Source of the DNA: Pieris napi
Taxonomy: Eukaryota > Arthropoda > Insecta > Lepidoptera > Pieridae
Assembly (NCBI RefSeq): GCF_905475465.1
Contig: NC_062242.1
Coordinates: forward strand, 2,507,501 to 2,571,500
DNA length: 64,000 nt
Direction of reading: 5' to 3'
In this document: one piece after another, positions 54,176 to 64,000 of the stretch
How the letters are laid out: every line of letters begins with the position of its first letter
How positions within the stretch are numbered: the stretch's first letter is position 1
Notes under the pieces: model-generated
What the model saw: only the letters and a program-made list of their open reading frames with translations
Told to the model about the DNA's origin: nothing
Databases searched by the model: none
Position numbers and translations under genes: made by a program

Positions 54176-54419
54176 ATTATGCAATGGATTTTGAGGCGGT
54201 TTTCATCAATAGACTAAGAGAAAGACCGCTTTCCACTGTTATAGGCACTTTAAACAACGATTTCCCGCTTTTACATGGATTTTATGTTTGTGCAATAAAT
54301 ATACCAAATAGGGCAATCACGTATCTTACTTCAGCGTAATCATGTACTACGCATGACTAGCATATAGAATATGAGTCAAAGTCTCTATCTATCTTATACA
54401 GCTTTTGGTAACCAAAACG

Positions 54420-54705
54420 AAAATACTGAGAAAAGGAAGATGGATTTGATGGGTAAGAAGAAATAAGGAGATTGAGGAGATAGTACCCCAACCCAACATC
54501 ATGAGGGAAACAAAAGCCAAAATACTCCGCTTGACTGGCCACCTAGAAAGAATGGGAAAGAATCGGACTAACAATAAAGCATGGACTGACGGCTTTCCGG
54601 CCGGCTCAGATATCGCGATAACAGCGCAGGAGCTTCGAAGATGGCGTTGTCATGTCTTGGAGGCCAAGACTCACTTTGAGACGTCTCGCCAGCGAAGTAA
54701 CTAAG
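54420..54705 (+). pseudogene. LINE ORF2 C-terminal remnant
   Basis: An open frame from about 54501 reads KILRLTGHLERMGKNRTNNK AW, the pattern 'RLRW.GHV.RM...R..KKA' seen after the reverse transcriptase domain in insect LINEs. Upstream frames contain stops. Truncated on both sides. Confidence 0.5.
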
Positions 54706-57700
54706 TCTTACGCACATCTGAATTCCACAGCATAGAAACCTAAATAATTGGACTAAAAAAACTATATTATTTATCCCAAAGCACATACAATCCCAAAGGA
54801 AACCCTTCCCTCACCTGTTTCGGGCATCCCTGTAAATTGGCAAATATTTTACGCAAATATTTCTTACACAAATTATATACAATACGGCCTCTCAAAGAGC
54901 TTATGTTATTTAATTAAAATAAAACCTTCACTTAATTAAATGTGCCTTACGCTTGAGCAGACATTTTTAATTCATTTGGGAATCTTTGATATTCTTTGAG
55001 GCTCGTTTTGTAACTTGTGTTTTAATGAAAATTGGAAGCTCCTTGCATAAAAGGAATGTTAGTAATTACAAAAAAAAGAATTTTGTTGTTTAATTAAGTT
55101 TTTTAAGTCTTATGGAGTAATTGTAAATTTTCAATGTGTTAATTGAAGTATGTTAATGTCTTCATGCGTGCACAAATCTTTCATTTACAAGCCCAGAGAA
55201 AGGGCGAAATTTTCTGCACACTTTCTGAACAACGTCTGTGTTTAAAATTATGCGTATAAATAGAGAGCAATCTCTTTGCTTCTGATAACTATAATTCATA
55301 GAATATGATTTTATAAGCACTCAAAATGTTGAAACTTATTTAAAGAATGTATGTTATGTATTAATTTAGCATTTACGAATATCTATTAAATAAATTTGTA
55401 ATGTGTGTGTCGAATCGAATTATCAAAATATGTTTGTCCGGTTTCATCGGCCACGGTTTTAAATGACGAAAAAGTTTTAATTAATTGATCTTGAATTTCG
55501 CATTCTCGTAATATAAAATCTAGGAAGTGAAAAGTCAATAAAACATTACACAAAGAACACAACTTCTTATTATACAGGTCAAAGGTCAATTCTACGAAGT
55601 TTGTACCACCAAAGAGTTTCTATTATTATTTATTGTTAAGAGATGCGCAATTTCTTAGGGCTGCCATTACCGTTTCTATATTTCATTCTTAGACCTCACC
55701 TAGAGGCAAATATCTAACCACTAGAACATTTTTTTTAAATATCTATTACCGCAGTGACATTATAACTCACTGCAGTAGCAAGATATCAGTGCACAATCGT
55801 TAGTCAGCCGAACAAACATGACTGGCGGTCTGCCAGCAGTAATACTACCTTAGCAGTGTGAAACGATAACAGAGTGGGCGGGAAAAATTGCTATATGTTG
55901 AACTGAAACGAGCAAATGTAAAGAAACTCACTTCTCCTTAATGATTCGATTTCCAAGAAGTGTGGAGGTATGTTAGTAATGTTGAATTACAAACATCAAA
56001 ACAAGATCAAAGTGGTTGTATAATGATGATATATGAAATATGAAATGATAATGATATATGAAATAAGAAAATGTATTATACGATATTTTTGGCTAAGACA
56101 CCCGAAATTTTTACAGTCTATGACAGATCACAATTACCTATCTGTGGACCACTTTGTACGCTGATTATTATTATTTTTTTTTAAATAGAGTTAACAAAAT
56201 GAAAAGTCAGTTTTTTCCGTCCGTCCGTAAGTCCGTTAATTCTGTGAAAGAATTGACCATTGATTATAATTAATTGTAATTTGTCATAGACTGTAGAATG
56301 CACGTCTCTTAGCATGAACTACTTGGTCATAAAGGCTTCATTGAATTACAGTATAATACATATACATTTTCTAATTTCAATATTATACCTATATTTTGCT
56401 CCTGTTTTTACGTTTGTAATTCAAACATGCGACATTTAATATACATAATATGCTTATGGAAACATTAAATCGTTGCGTATTATATATGTCGGCGAAACAT
56501 ATCGTCACTCCATCGATATGGATATCGTCATTATCATCGCATTGTACAAAGTGAAGATTCTAAATTATGAAACAATTAAATAAAAACAAAACAAATCGAA
56601 TCAAATTAAATTATGGTTCTTAAAAGAAATAGAAGGAATTGTTAACCAACGTAACAATAATAATTATCTGTGGTAGCTTTTATAAAATCGTGAGGGTATG
56701 TATATAGATAGAATGATTAAATAATTTTGCACAAAACTGTAGAAATCTTAGTTGCTCTCATCCAATACAATACAACCCTACCTAATAGTCAACAGTTGGA
56801 TAAACTACACACTAATGACTTTGTTTCTTATGAGTGAAAATTTTCTAATTGTTTTATAAAAGTCTCACGACAAATATGTACCTAAACGTTTTAACGATTA
56901 CTTAAATATATGACAAAAGTACACAAAATGTCAAAGATTTAAGCGGTTACAACAACCTAATTTAGTATTCGAAGCACGTACGTATCTTTTTAAAACATTT
57001 TCGCCGAGCACGTACAACTCAAACACTACTAACAGAGCTGCACAAAAAAGTCTAATACAAAATCCGTTGTGGTAATGTGCAAAAATTTTTGAATAAAATC
57101 CTTTACTTTTGCACTTTTTGTGCAAGAGGATATTACTCCAGTGACGGCGGAGAGCGGAGATTGAGCGGGAAAACATATCCGTTTTCTTGTGGTTGTCTAT
57201 TGACAACTTGAAATCTATTTATTTATACCATAATATAATAAGCTGTTTCATAAGTAAGCCATTTTGATTTATTTATTTATAAGTTCTAAAAAAACGCGTA
57301 CGCATAAAATATACAAGAACACACACACATAGACTCAATTATATAATATTACAAGGGAAATAATTAAACAAGCAATCACAAAATATAAGCAATAAACAGA
57401 ATATTTAAGAAATTTTGCTTGAACATGCCAGCCAGTGCACGAGGCCGTGCCAGAAATCTGTGCATATACACAGATTAAATTACCACTCATTTTCAGTTCA
57501 TCTCGATGTTGGTTGTAGAACCAGTGAAGAGCAGGATGACTTTTATAAACAACCATATCTCTAAGACGAAATCTGTGATTATGAGATTTTTCAGGACTAT
57601 TTTATAAATCTTGCTAGCAATTTCTTTGAAATGGCCCTGTTTTTATGGTAGTTGGGGTAGCATGATGCTGAGTTTTGACGTGACCACGTCTTATAATTCG

Positions 57701-58074
57701 ATGGAGCCGGCTACACGCACGAAAAAACATGACTCATGCGGCGTTACCTCTGAGGCGTTCCATTTAAGGCTTGAAGTGCAAGCGAGAGCACTCGTTCCGC
57801 GCTCTAGCTTGCACACAAAAATTGACATACATATTTGTATTTATGCGTACAAATAAATGTAACTTGATCAATTCAATTGTGATTTCCATTTACCTACTCT
57901 TTATAAATACAAAATATCTATCAAAGAAATAAAATTAAAATTTTCTTTTGAAAAAAATGCAACCATTCCATCAGTATTTTCTTATGACGTTGTCACGTTC
58001 AACTATCGTCAGTAAACCGACTTAACAGACAACCGATATTTTGTTCTAGGAGGATATATATAGGTATATAACAA

Positions 58075-58365
58075 TGGCACTACAACCCTTTAGGACTGGG
58101 CCTCAGATTTCTGTATCTGCTTTGTGATCATTTCTAATGGTCAAGTAGGTGATCAACCTTCTGTGCCTAACACCGTCGACTTTTTGCGTCTAAGGCATGC
58201 CGGTTTCCTTGCGAGTCCCACAAAATCCTTCACCACCAGGCAACCGTGCCGCAGGGGGGGGGGGGTATGCGTAACGCACTTCCCAACGAAAAAAAATGCC
58301 GGTTTCTTTACGATGTTTTCCTTCACAGTACGAGCGAGTGTTAAACTTACGATCTAGGCCAACAC
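58075..58365 (-). mobile_element. tRNA-derived SINE, copy 6, carrying a nested insertion
   Basis: SINE blocks run from GGCACTACAACCC to the complement of GTTGGCCTAG near 58355. They are interrupted by the segment at about 58211-58295. The tRNA-like head is largely deleted. Confidence 0.7.
58211..58295 (-). mobile_element. Nested 85-bp insert with 13-14-bp duplication
   Basis: ATGCCGGTTTCCTT (58197-58210) is repeated with one base less at 58296-58308, on either side of a segment ending in AACGAAAAAA on the plus strand. It contains a run of 12 G at 58254-58265. An A run beside a target duplication fits retroposition, with orientation plus if that A run is the tail; the reverse strand reads like a proline-rich LINE peptide (YPPPPAARLPGGEG). 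Confidence 0.55.
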
Positions 58366-58902
58366 ATCTAACATATCCAAATTCGATAATATAGTAAAAT
58401 AATAATTTCTTCACATTTTACATCGCTCTTGGCAAGCCTTTACCCTTAAAAGATCGTTGAAATATAAGGCGACATGTGGAAAGCGTATAAGCTTTTTGAA
58501 TAGAATCACAATTTCGCTATGAAACAAAACACTGTACAAAATCTTCTCACAGTCATAAAATAGTTATATCGCAGAATCTAAATCGACAACTTACTGAAAT
58601 AATATTTATAAAATATATCCACACTTATGCTGTATTAAACTTAAATGGCTTTTCATTACTCAAATAATCAAATAATTTTCAGCTTTCAATTAAATAAGCA
58701 TTGTTTGGGTGCTATTCTTCTGTGACCCAACCATGCCTTTTAACTCTGGCAACCAATTAACAGTCGCTCGGGGGCTTGTGATAAATATCGTTACGAAACC
58801 TGCTCTCAACCCAAAAATGGACGGTGTATGTTTGGCATAAAAGACTTGCTGAAAGATGAATTAAACTGAAACTTAATTGAAAATTAGTTTCCTTTCTCAC
58901 AA

Positions 58903-59047
58903 TTCTAGAATGTTTGTACTTTTTATCTGTTTCGCACACCGCTCCGTCCTTGCCGAACGGCGTTCTAGAATGTTCAGAGTGATTTCAAGAAGGAATCTTC
59001 CTTCTCTCTCGCGTGTCATCCGTCCTTGTCTCACACCTAGAAAGTTC
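58903..59047. promoter_or_regulatory. Cluster of heat-shock-element-like sites
   Basis: HSF-type units (alternating nGAAn/nTTCn) occur four times in 145 bp: TTCTAGAATG (58903), the complete three-unit TTCTAGAATGTTC (58963-58975), TTCAAGAAGGAATCTTCC (58984-59001) and GAAAGTTC (59040-59047). No heat-shock coding sequence is found in the following 5 kb on either strand. Confidence 0.45.
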
Positions 59048-59718
59048 ACTTTTTAATTATTCCGTCGTCTAAGGGGTATAACCAGTCCTGAAAACGCCTG
59101 AAAATGGGTTACCTTGCCCGGAAATGGTCTGAAAAATGTTTCAGTTTTCTGAAAACGAGTGTAACTTTATGAAAATTCCAATTTCCTGTTAGCTCTCTTA
59201 TAACGGTCATAAATCACATCTCCCCCTCTTCGTAACAATATTCTAAACAATTAGTGCAAAAAATTAAGAGATATCTAAATTAAAGTTGATACTGACGGTT
59301 TCGAAGGAAATGAATAATTAAGTTATATAAAGGTTTCAGCTAGTAGCTAATAAATTATTAGTGAGATGAGATGGTCCCTAAGGAAAGGAATTAAATGAAT
59401 AGTTGGTACCAAGATAAAAAGATTTAACTGAAGTTATTGGTGCTTGATATTGATTTTTTTCTAAATAAGTAAAAAATTAAGCTTAATTTAAGCTTACTGA
59501 CACGTCTGAATTACATTTCAATTTAAGCATTTTTTTTTTCGTTTCGTTGCTTTCAATATAGACGACTGATAGTGATCAAAAATATTATCAAAAAATGGCA
59601 ATTAGCAGTATTTGAAACCAAACTTAAATTTGAATTACGTTATCGGAGTAAAATGCCTCTTTTTAACTGTGCAAAGAGTCATATAATAAATTGTATCCTT
59701 ACCAATGAAAAGGTTTTT

Positions 59719-60080
59719 GAAGTTATACTTTTTAGGCGCGTTATTAAAAATTGATGAGAGTGAAATTTTACGATGCGCGCGTACCGTGACACAAAATTAA
59801 CAGAATGAAGTTGCCCACGGAAGATGCTACGGCATTGGACATAATTTAAAACAACATTCGAATAATAATATAATTTATGTTACACCTAATGTAAGAGAAT
59901 AATAATTAATATTTATTTATTTAATTTTTCAAATATAAACTGAACTTTATTGACTATAACGACTCCTTTTCCAGTCTTTGATTATTTAACTGTAATTAAT
60001 AATTTGCATGCAATCAAAAACTATTTTTAATAATGCCATAGAAGTATAACTTCTTACGCGCGTACATAAGTACACGCACC
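59719..60080. mobile_element. MITE, AAGTATAACTTC subfamily, copy 2
   Basis: GAAGTTATACTTTTTAGGCG on the left and AGAAGTATAACTTCTTACGC plus CGTACATAAGTACACGCACC on the right. Shares blocks such as GAAGATGCTACGGCATTGGA with 50902-51270. Confidence 0.7.
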
Positions 60081-61187
60081 CTTTTTTTAAGTAATAATTT
60101 GTACAAAATAATAGCAATGTGCTGGGCTAATCCCCGACGATTATCCCTATTAAGACTGACAGATTACGCAGGAGATCTTATAGTGAACAATACTATTCTA
60201 TAACTCCGCTCCAATAAGAGGAATATCCAACAAGAAGAAAACAATATGTGGTGAGAATGTAAGGAGGAATTGTACTATAGATGCCTCATGCCGTTGACGA
60301 ATCACAATAGAACGGAGCGTAATTCCATCACCACATTCCCCTGTTATTATTGGTATTTAGATATTATTGGCACGTCTTAACCTAAATTTAATAACTCATA
60401 TAGATTCTTCGATCCGCAGGTGCAAGTAGATAGCTACTTAAAGCCTAGGTATATATTCCGTCGCCTGCATATTATATACACATGTATTGTTGCGTATATA
60501 AAGGAGAAATCTTTAATTGATTATAGGTATTTACTACCTAAATGACCTTATGGGAATCTCTATCTTGTTATAACAACCCATTGTAATCTTTGTTTGTGTA
60601 TTCAATACAAACACGAGTAATTAATTTAAAAAGAAAAAAACATATTTATTCATTCGTCTTAAAGTCTCCTCTGGGTGACGTCTGTTTTCTTCTTCTCTTA
60701 GCGTCCTCTATTTATGTTGCTACATACATCAAAATCTTATAGAAAATACTACACAATATAGTATGTACGTTTTTTGTGCGTATCTACGATACGCTACAAC
60801 CTCTATATTATAAACAGCTGTAGATAACATATTAAAAATATAATAATGATGGCAAACAAGGTACTGAAGCTTATTCTAGGTATTTCTATATCGGTCCCAC
60901 TTAAGAACTGCAGTATTAAACCAGTCTAAGAATAATCCTTCTAAAGTTCAATCCTTTGAAATAACTTAATATTTCTTCTATTTAATCGTATTACAAGTTG
61001 ATCGGTAAAATGTTCACGTCTTTGATCCGCAGTGCAATATCGTCGGCACGCCGCGAGCATCGAACACGACCTAATGACGTCATAATTCAAAATATAACTG
61101 TAGGATTGGTCATTGTAATCTGCAGTTATTTAATTGTGTTTAAAATCATTGTATAATGAACTTGGAGAATCTTCTCTACTATTATTA

Positions 61188-61900
61188 GGTGGGCTGAAAA
61201 GTTCGTAGGCTAACAAAGAAAAAAGTGTGTGAGTACAAAGTACACATGTCAGAAGTGAAACTTCAGTGGCAAACTAATCTTTAAGTGTTGTTCATATTTA
61301 TACTAATCTAAAAGTTTAGATTTCCGATACTTAAAGGGACGGAAAAAGGAAGATAATATGTTAGGAATTTAATGAATTTAATTGTCATTAAAATATTAAG
61401 TGTCGAATAATAAATAATAAATAACAAATAATAAATAATGAATAATAAAAAAATAAAATAATGTGACGGTAAATTTTTTTCCAACGCCGATAAAGAAGTT
61501 TGACTTCAAAAAGGAACATGGCGCGTAACCGAAAAACGTGACGCGTAACGAAAAAATGTTACACTAATTTTTTTTCCAACCCCGATAAAGAAGTTTCACT
61601 TCAAAATGTTTGTTTTTATAGAATTTAATTTGATTATTCAATATAGTTGCGAGAGCGGTACAACAATGTCCTACAGGTTTCGATACCATTTTAATAGTAC
61701 GATTTGTCTTCCTTAAAATAGGTTTCAGCTTCAGCGATTACCTCTTTATAAGCCCAAAATTTCTGTCCAACGAGCATTCACTTTAAGGCTGAGAACAGGA
61801 AAAAAGTAGCTGAGGTCCAAATCTGGAGAATACCGTGGATGCGGAAGCAATTCGTTTTCAACGTCTAATACAAATAATTAGTGTAACGATTTCCGAGAAA
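61188..61900 (-). pseudogene. Degraded mariner transposase, split by a MITE
   Basis: The minus strand, from about 61890 down to 61603, gives LLPHPRYSPDLDLSYFFLFS with the third catalytic aspartate in SPDL, then VGQKFWAYKEVIAEAETYFK and DKSYY, a typical mariner C-terminus with stops. After the MITE at 61225-61602, the remaining end TTAGCCTACGAACTTTTCAG plus CCCACC resembles a mariner terminal repeat. The N-terminal half is absent. Confidence 0.7.
61225..61602 (+). mobile_element. MITE, AAGTGAAACTTC family, chimeric copy
   Basis: The left half matches copy 2 (GTACACATGTCAGAAGTGAA, then AAAGGGACGGAAAAAGGAAG), while the right half matches, inverted, the tandem-unit end of 3540-3990 (AAGAAGTTTGACTTCAAAAA, GGCGCGTAACCG, AAGAAGTTTCACTTC). 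It sits inside the mariner relic. Confidence 0.65.
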
Positions 61901-61954
61901 TAGGGTAACCTCCACTAGTTTTGCAGGTGTTTCCCCCAATGTTTTTATTTAGTT

Positions 61955-62280
61955 TACACGTGGGGAGTATGGTATAATGGTTGCAGGTGCTTACAAACAA
62001 TTGTTTTAAAAAAATCTTGGCGATTTTAAAGAGTGTCGGAGAGAACCAGTTCTTCTCTTTCGTTCTACGCCATTGATTTCAAATAAAGTAAATTTAGAAC
62101 AATAATAAATATTTTATTTATTTTGATAGTTATGGCATGAGGCTCACCTGATGGTAAGTGATACCGCTACCCATAGACACTCACGTTGCCATAAGGCTTG
62201 CAAGTGTGTTGCCGGCCTTTTAACCTATATGAATAAATGACATTTTGTTTTCATTTTGAGTTTAATATCTCAGGAGGATA
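61955..62280 (+). repeat. LINE 3' tail split by another LINE tail
   Basis: The TTTGAA-family tail begins GGTATAATGGTTGCAGG and is interrupted at about 62125-62222 by a minus-strand copy of the CGGCAACGCAC family (GAGGCTCACCTGATGGTAAG). It resumes with CCTATATGAATAAATGAC. Confidence 0.55.
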
Positions 62281-63139
62281 ATCGTTAAACATAATATTCA
62301 TACCATAAAAATATTGATGATTACTGTAGGTAAGTCAATACGTGCATTGAAAACCAGCGTACGAATTTTTATGTTTAATATTAGCATTAGCACATAATTT
62401 GAAGCAGAAAAAGAAGAATCAACGGAACAAAATGTAAGAGATGACCCATGGAACGAAGTAGCGTCACTTTAATATTACTAGTTTAAAAAATTATATCTTT
62501 GATTTCTGTGTGTACTAAAGCTTTACTTATGTAAAGTATTACATAGGATTAGTAAAGTATACATTATAATTAGATTTACTACCGAGAAACCAAGTTGAAT
62601 AAACGCAAAGTCGTTAGCGGAAAAATTACTTTCACCAGCTCCAAACAGAATTATCCATCACGCTAATGTTATCTTGGATTCACTTTTACGAATATTTACG
62701 GCATGAAATATTAACGCGGAAAATATGTATTACATTTTAACTTTTATGAATCGGTGTAGAACTAAACGGAATATTTTTATGTTTGTGAATTCGAAATGCG
62801 TTCTTGGTAATCGATTTTTCAATTAATCTCGTTCGGTAGAAATTGAAATAGGGATATATTTTTTTTCAATCATCCCTAAAGCTATGGGGAATCTATAGTG
62901 CTGTCATGTGGAATGACTACGCATTGGAAGCAAGAAGCAAGTGTAAAGGATGAGAATGTTACACAGACATCTACTTGAGCCTCGACTTATTACAACTTAT
63001 CTCTAAACGAATTATCGAAGGAAGAAAGCAAATTTAATGGATTTTTAAGATAACCTAGAAAAGCACACACAGACACTTTACACAATCCCACACATACATA
63101 CCTCAAAAGGTATATTCTTAGTACATTGTCTTCGTTATT

Positions 63140-63290
63140 ATCTATTTTATAGAACAGGGGGCTCACCTGATGTTAGGTTAGGTTAGCCCATGGACAATCT
63201 CAATGCCAGTGGGCTCGCGAGTGCGTTGTCTATTCCTGAAGAACCCTAAGTCGAATTGGTTCGGAAATACTTAAGTGGGCAGCTGGTTCC
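63140..63290 (-). repeat. LINE 3' end fragment
   Basis: Complement of the family tail: GGGGGCTCACCTGATGTTAG, GGGCTCGCGAGTGCGTTGTC and CGAATTGGTTCGGAAATACT are in order. A local GTTAGGTTAGGTTAG is part of the copy. Confidence 0.6.
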
Positions 63291-64000
63291 ACATATTAGG
63301 ACATAATGTTCTTTGTAGATATGGTGTAATCCGTTTTGGCTATATTTTTAGTTAAAAAATTTTCGTTAAACAAGTATGGATAAACTGTTCAATTAATAAA
63401 AAGTATTTTTTTTTTCATATTTATTTTAAGTTATAAAAACACATACAAACACATACACAAATAAAAACACACCAAATAGAATAATAAATACGTACAAAAA
63501 GTCCTGTGAAACCCATGCTCGCTATATAGCCTACGCAGAATAGAACATTTAACTAATTAGATGTACTTTCTTTTCAATTTAAGGAAATTGCGTTCATTAC
63601 TCGTCACTCAGTTTTTCGCACCCAACCACACCTACTATACATGCCCTTTACCCAGCCCTTGAAAGTAGCAGGGGTATTTGGTACTCTACCCACACCAGAT
63701 TATCTGCTATTCCGAGACTGAGTGAGCAATACCCACTAAACCATCTCGAGTAGTTCCTACAAGGCTACAGAGGCTCCGGGGTCGCTCTCGTATTGTACCG
63801 GGGATAACTGTTACGAAACCTACGGTGCACAACACTACATAGAAGGTAAGAGATGGGCATATCTTTATTTACTGCGCATCTTCTAAAGCCGGGTCCAGAC
63901 GAGTGTAACGTGTAATGTAAGATTACGTGTAATTTAGCATCAACAGTGTGGACGGCACACGAACTCAAAGCGAATTGTGAACGCGAAAATATTTCAAAAG

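Larger units (their letters stand above)
47432..64000. other. Downstream region, no host gene seen
   Basis: Mobile-element pieces are listed separately. I see nothing nameable in 47650-49170, 50290-50900, 51280-53090, 54710-58070, 58370-58900, 59050-59715, 60085-61185, 62285-63135 and 63300-64000. The last 120 bp include CCGGGTCCAGACGAGTG and an inverted GTAATGTAAGATTACGTG, possibly a further element cut by the window edge. Confidence 0.6.

Noticed and set aside
56931..57206. Reverse-strand 91-codon frame
   Set aside because: No domain or codon pattern that separates it from chance.
57335..57556. Reverse-strand 73-codon frame with HPALHWFYNQHRDEL
   Set aside because: It looks protein-like and has a possible acceptor before it, but I find no partner exons or family; not enough to call a gene.
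63172..63187. TTAGG-like telomeric repeat
   Set aside because: Only about three imperfect units (GTTAGGTTAGGTTAG) inside a LINE tail; not telomeric.
1..64000. CRISPR arrays, operons and bacterial-type signals
   Set aside because: The window is eukaryotic; the repeats seen are transposon families or microsatellites, and no spaced direct-repeat array exists.

Overview
This is eukaryotic nuclear DNA, AT-rich, intron-rich and full of mobile-element debris. The repeats (a tRNA-derived SINE whose unit starts near 'GTTGGCCTAGTGGC', several 5'-truncated LINE tails, Helitron-like elements ending in CTAG, and mariner relics) fit an insect, most likely a moth or butterfly. That assignment is inference from repeat style; no marker gene fixes the species.

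One host gene dominates. I assembled it on the + strand from eight coding exons, each with AG/GT borders and a matching reading phase: 22284-22469, 26681-26781, 31399-31604, 33072-33212, 35253-35455, 35851-36035, 45016-45139 and 47324-47431. The exons join into a 417-residue secreted protein: signal peptide, N-terminal domain with two cysteines (perhaps an NTR/agrin-NtA-like OB fold), one six-cysteine thrombospondin type-1 repeat (TSR), and a C-terminal thrombospondin-N/laminin-G (TSPN) domain. I do not recognise a named orthologue. A candidate core promoter (Inr TCAGTC with AGACGTG exactly at +28) and a non-coding first exon lie at 11490-11601, about 10.6 kb upstream of a second 5' UTR exon that carries overlapping short uORFs. 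If this link is right, the transcription unit covers about 36 kb.

Layout: 1-11491, upstream DNA with LINE, SINE, Helitron and MITE fragments; 11602-22183, a long first intron with a mariner element rearranged into a 183-bp inverted repeat; 22184-47431, the coding exons with TE-filled introns; intron 6 (36036-45015) holds a young, apparently intact Ty1/copia element in antisense (identical 124-bp LTRs, 5-bp target duplication, PBS, PPT, one 1327-codon gag-pol ORF); 47432-64000, gene-poor DNA with more SINE, LINE and MITE copies, a second mariner relic split by a MITE, and an isolated cluster of heat-shock-element-like sites at 58903-59047.

Only one host protein-coding gene is supported. The other coding sequence is of transposon origin. 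All splice sites, the promoter and the domain assignments were read by eye, without database search or RNA evidence.
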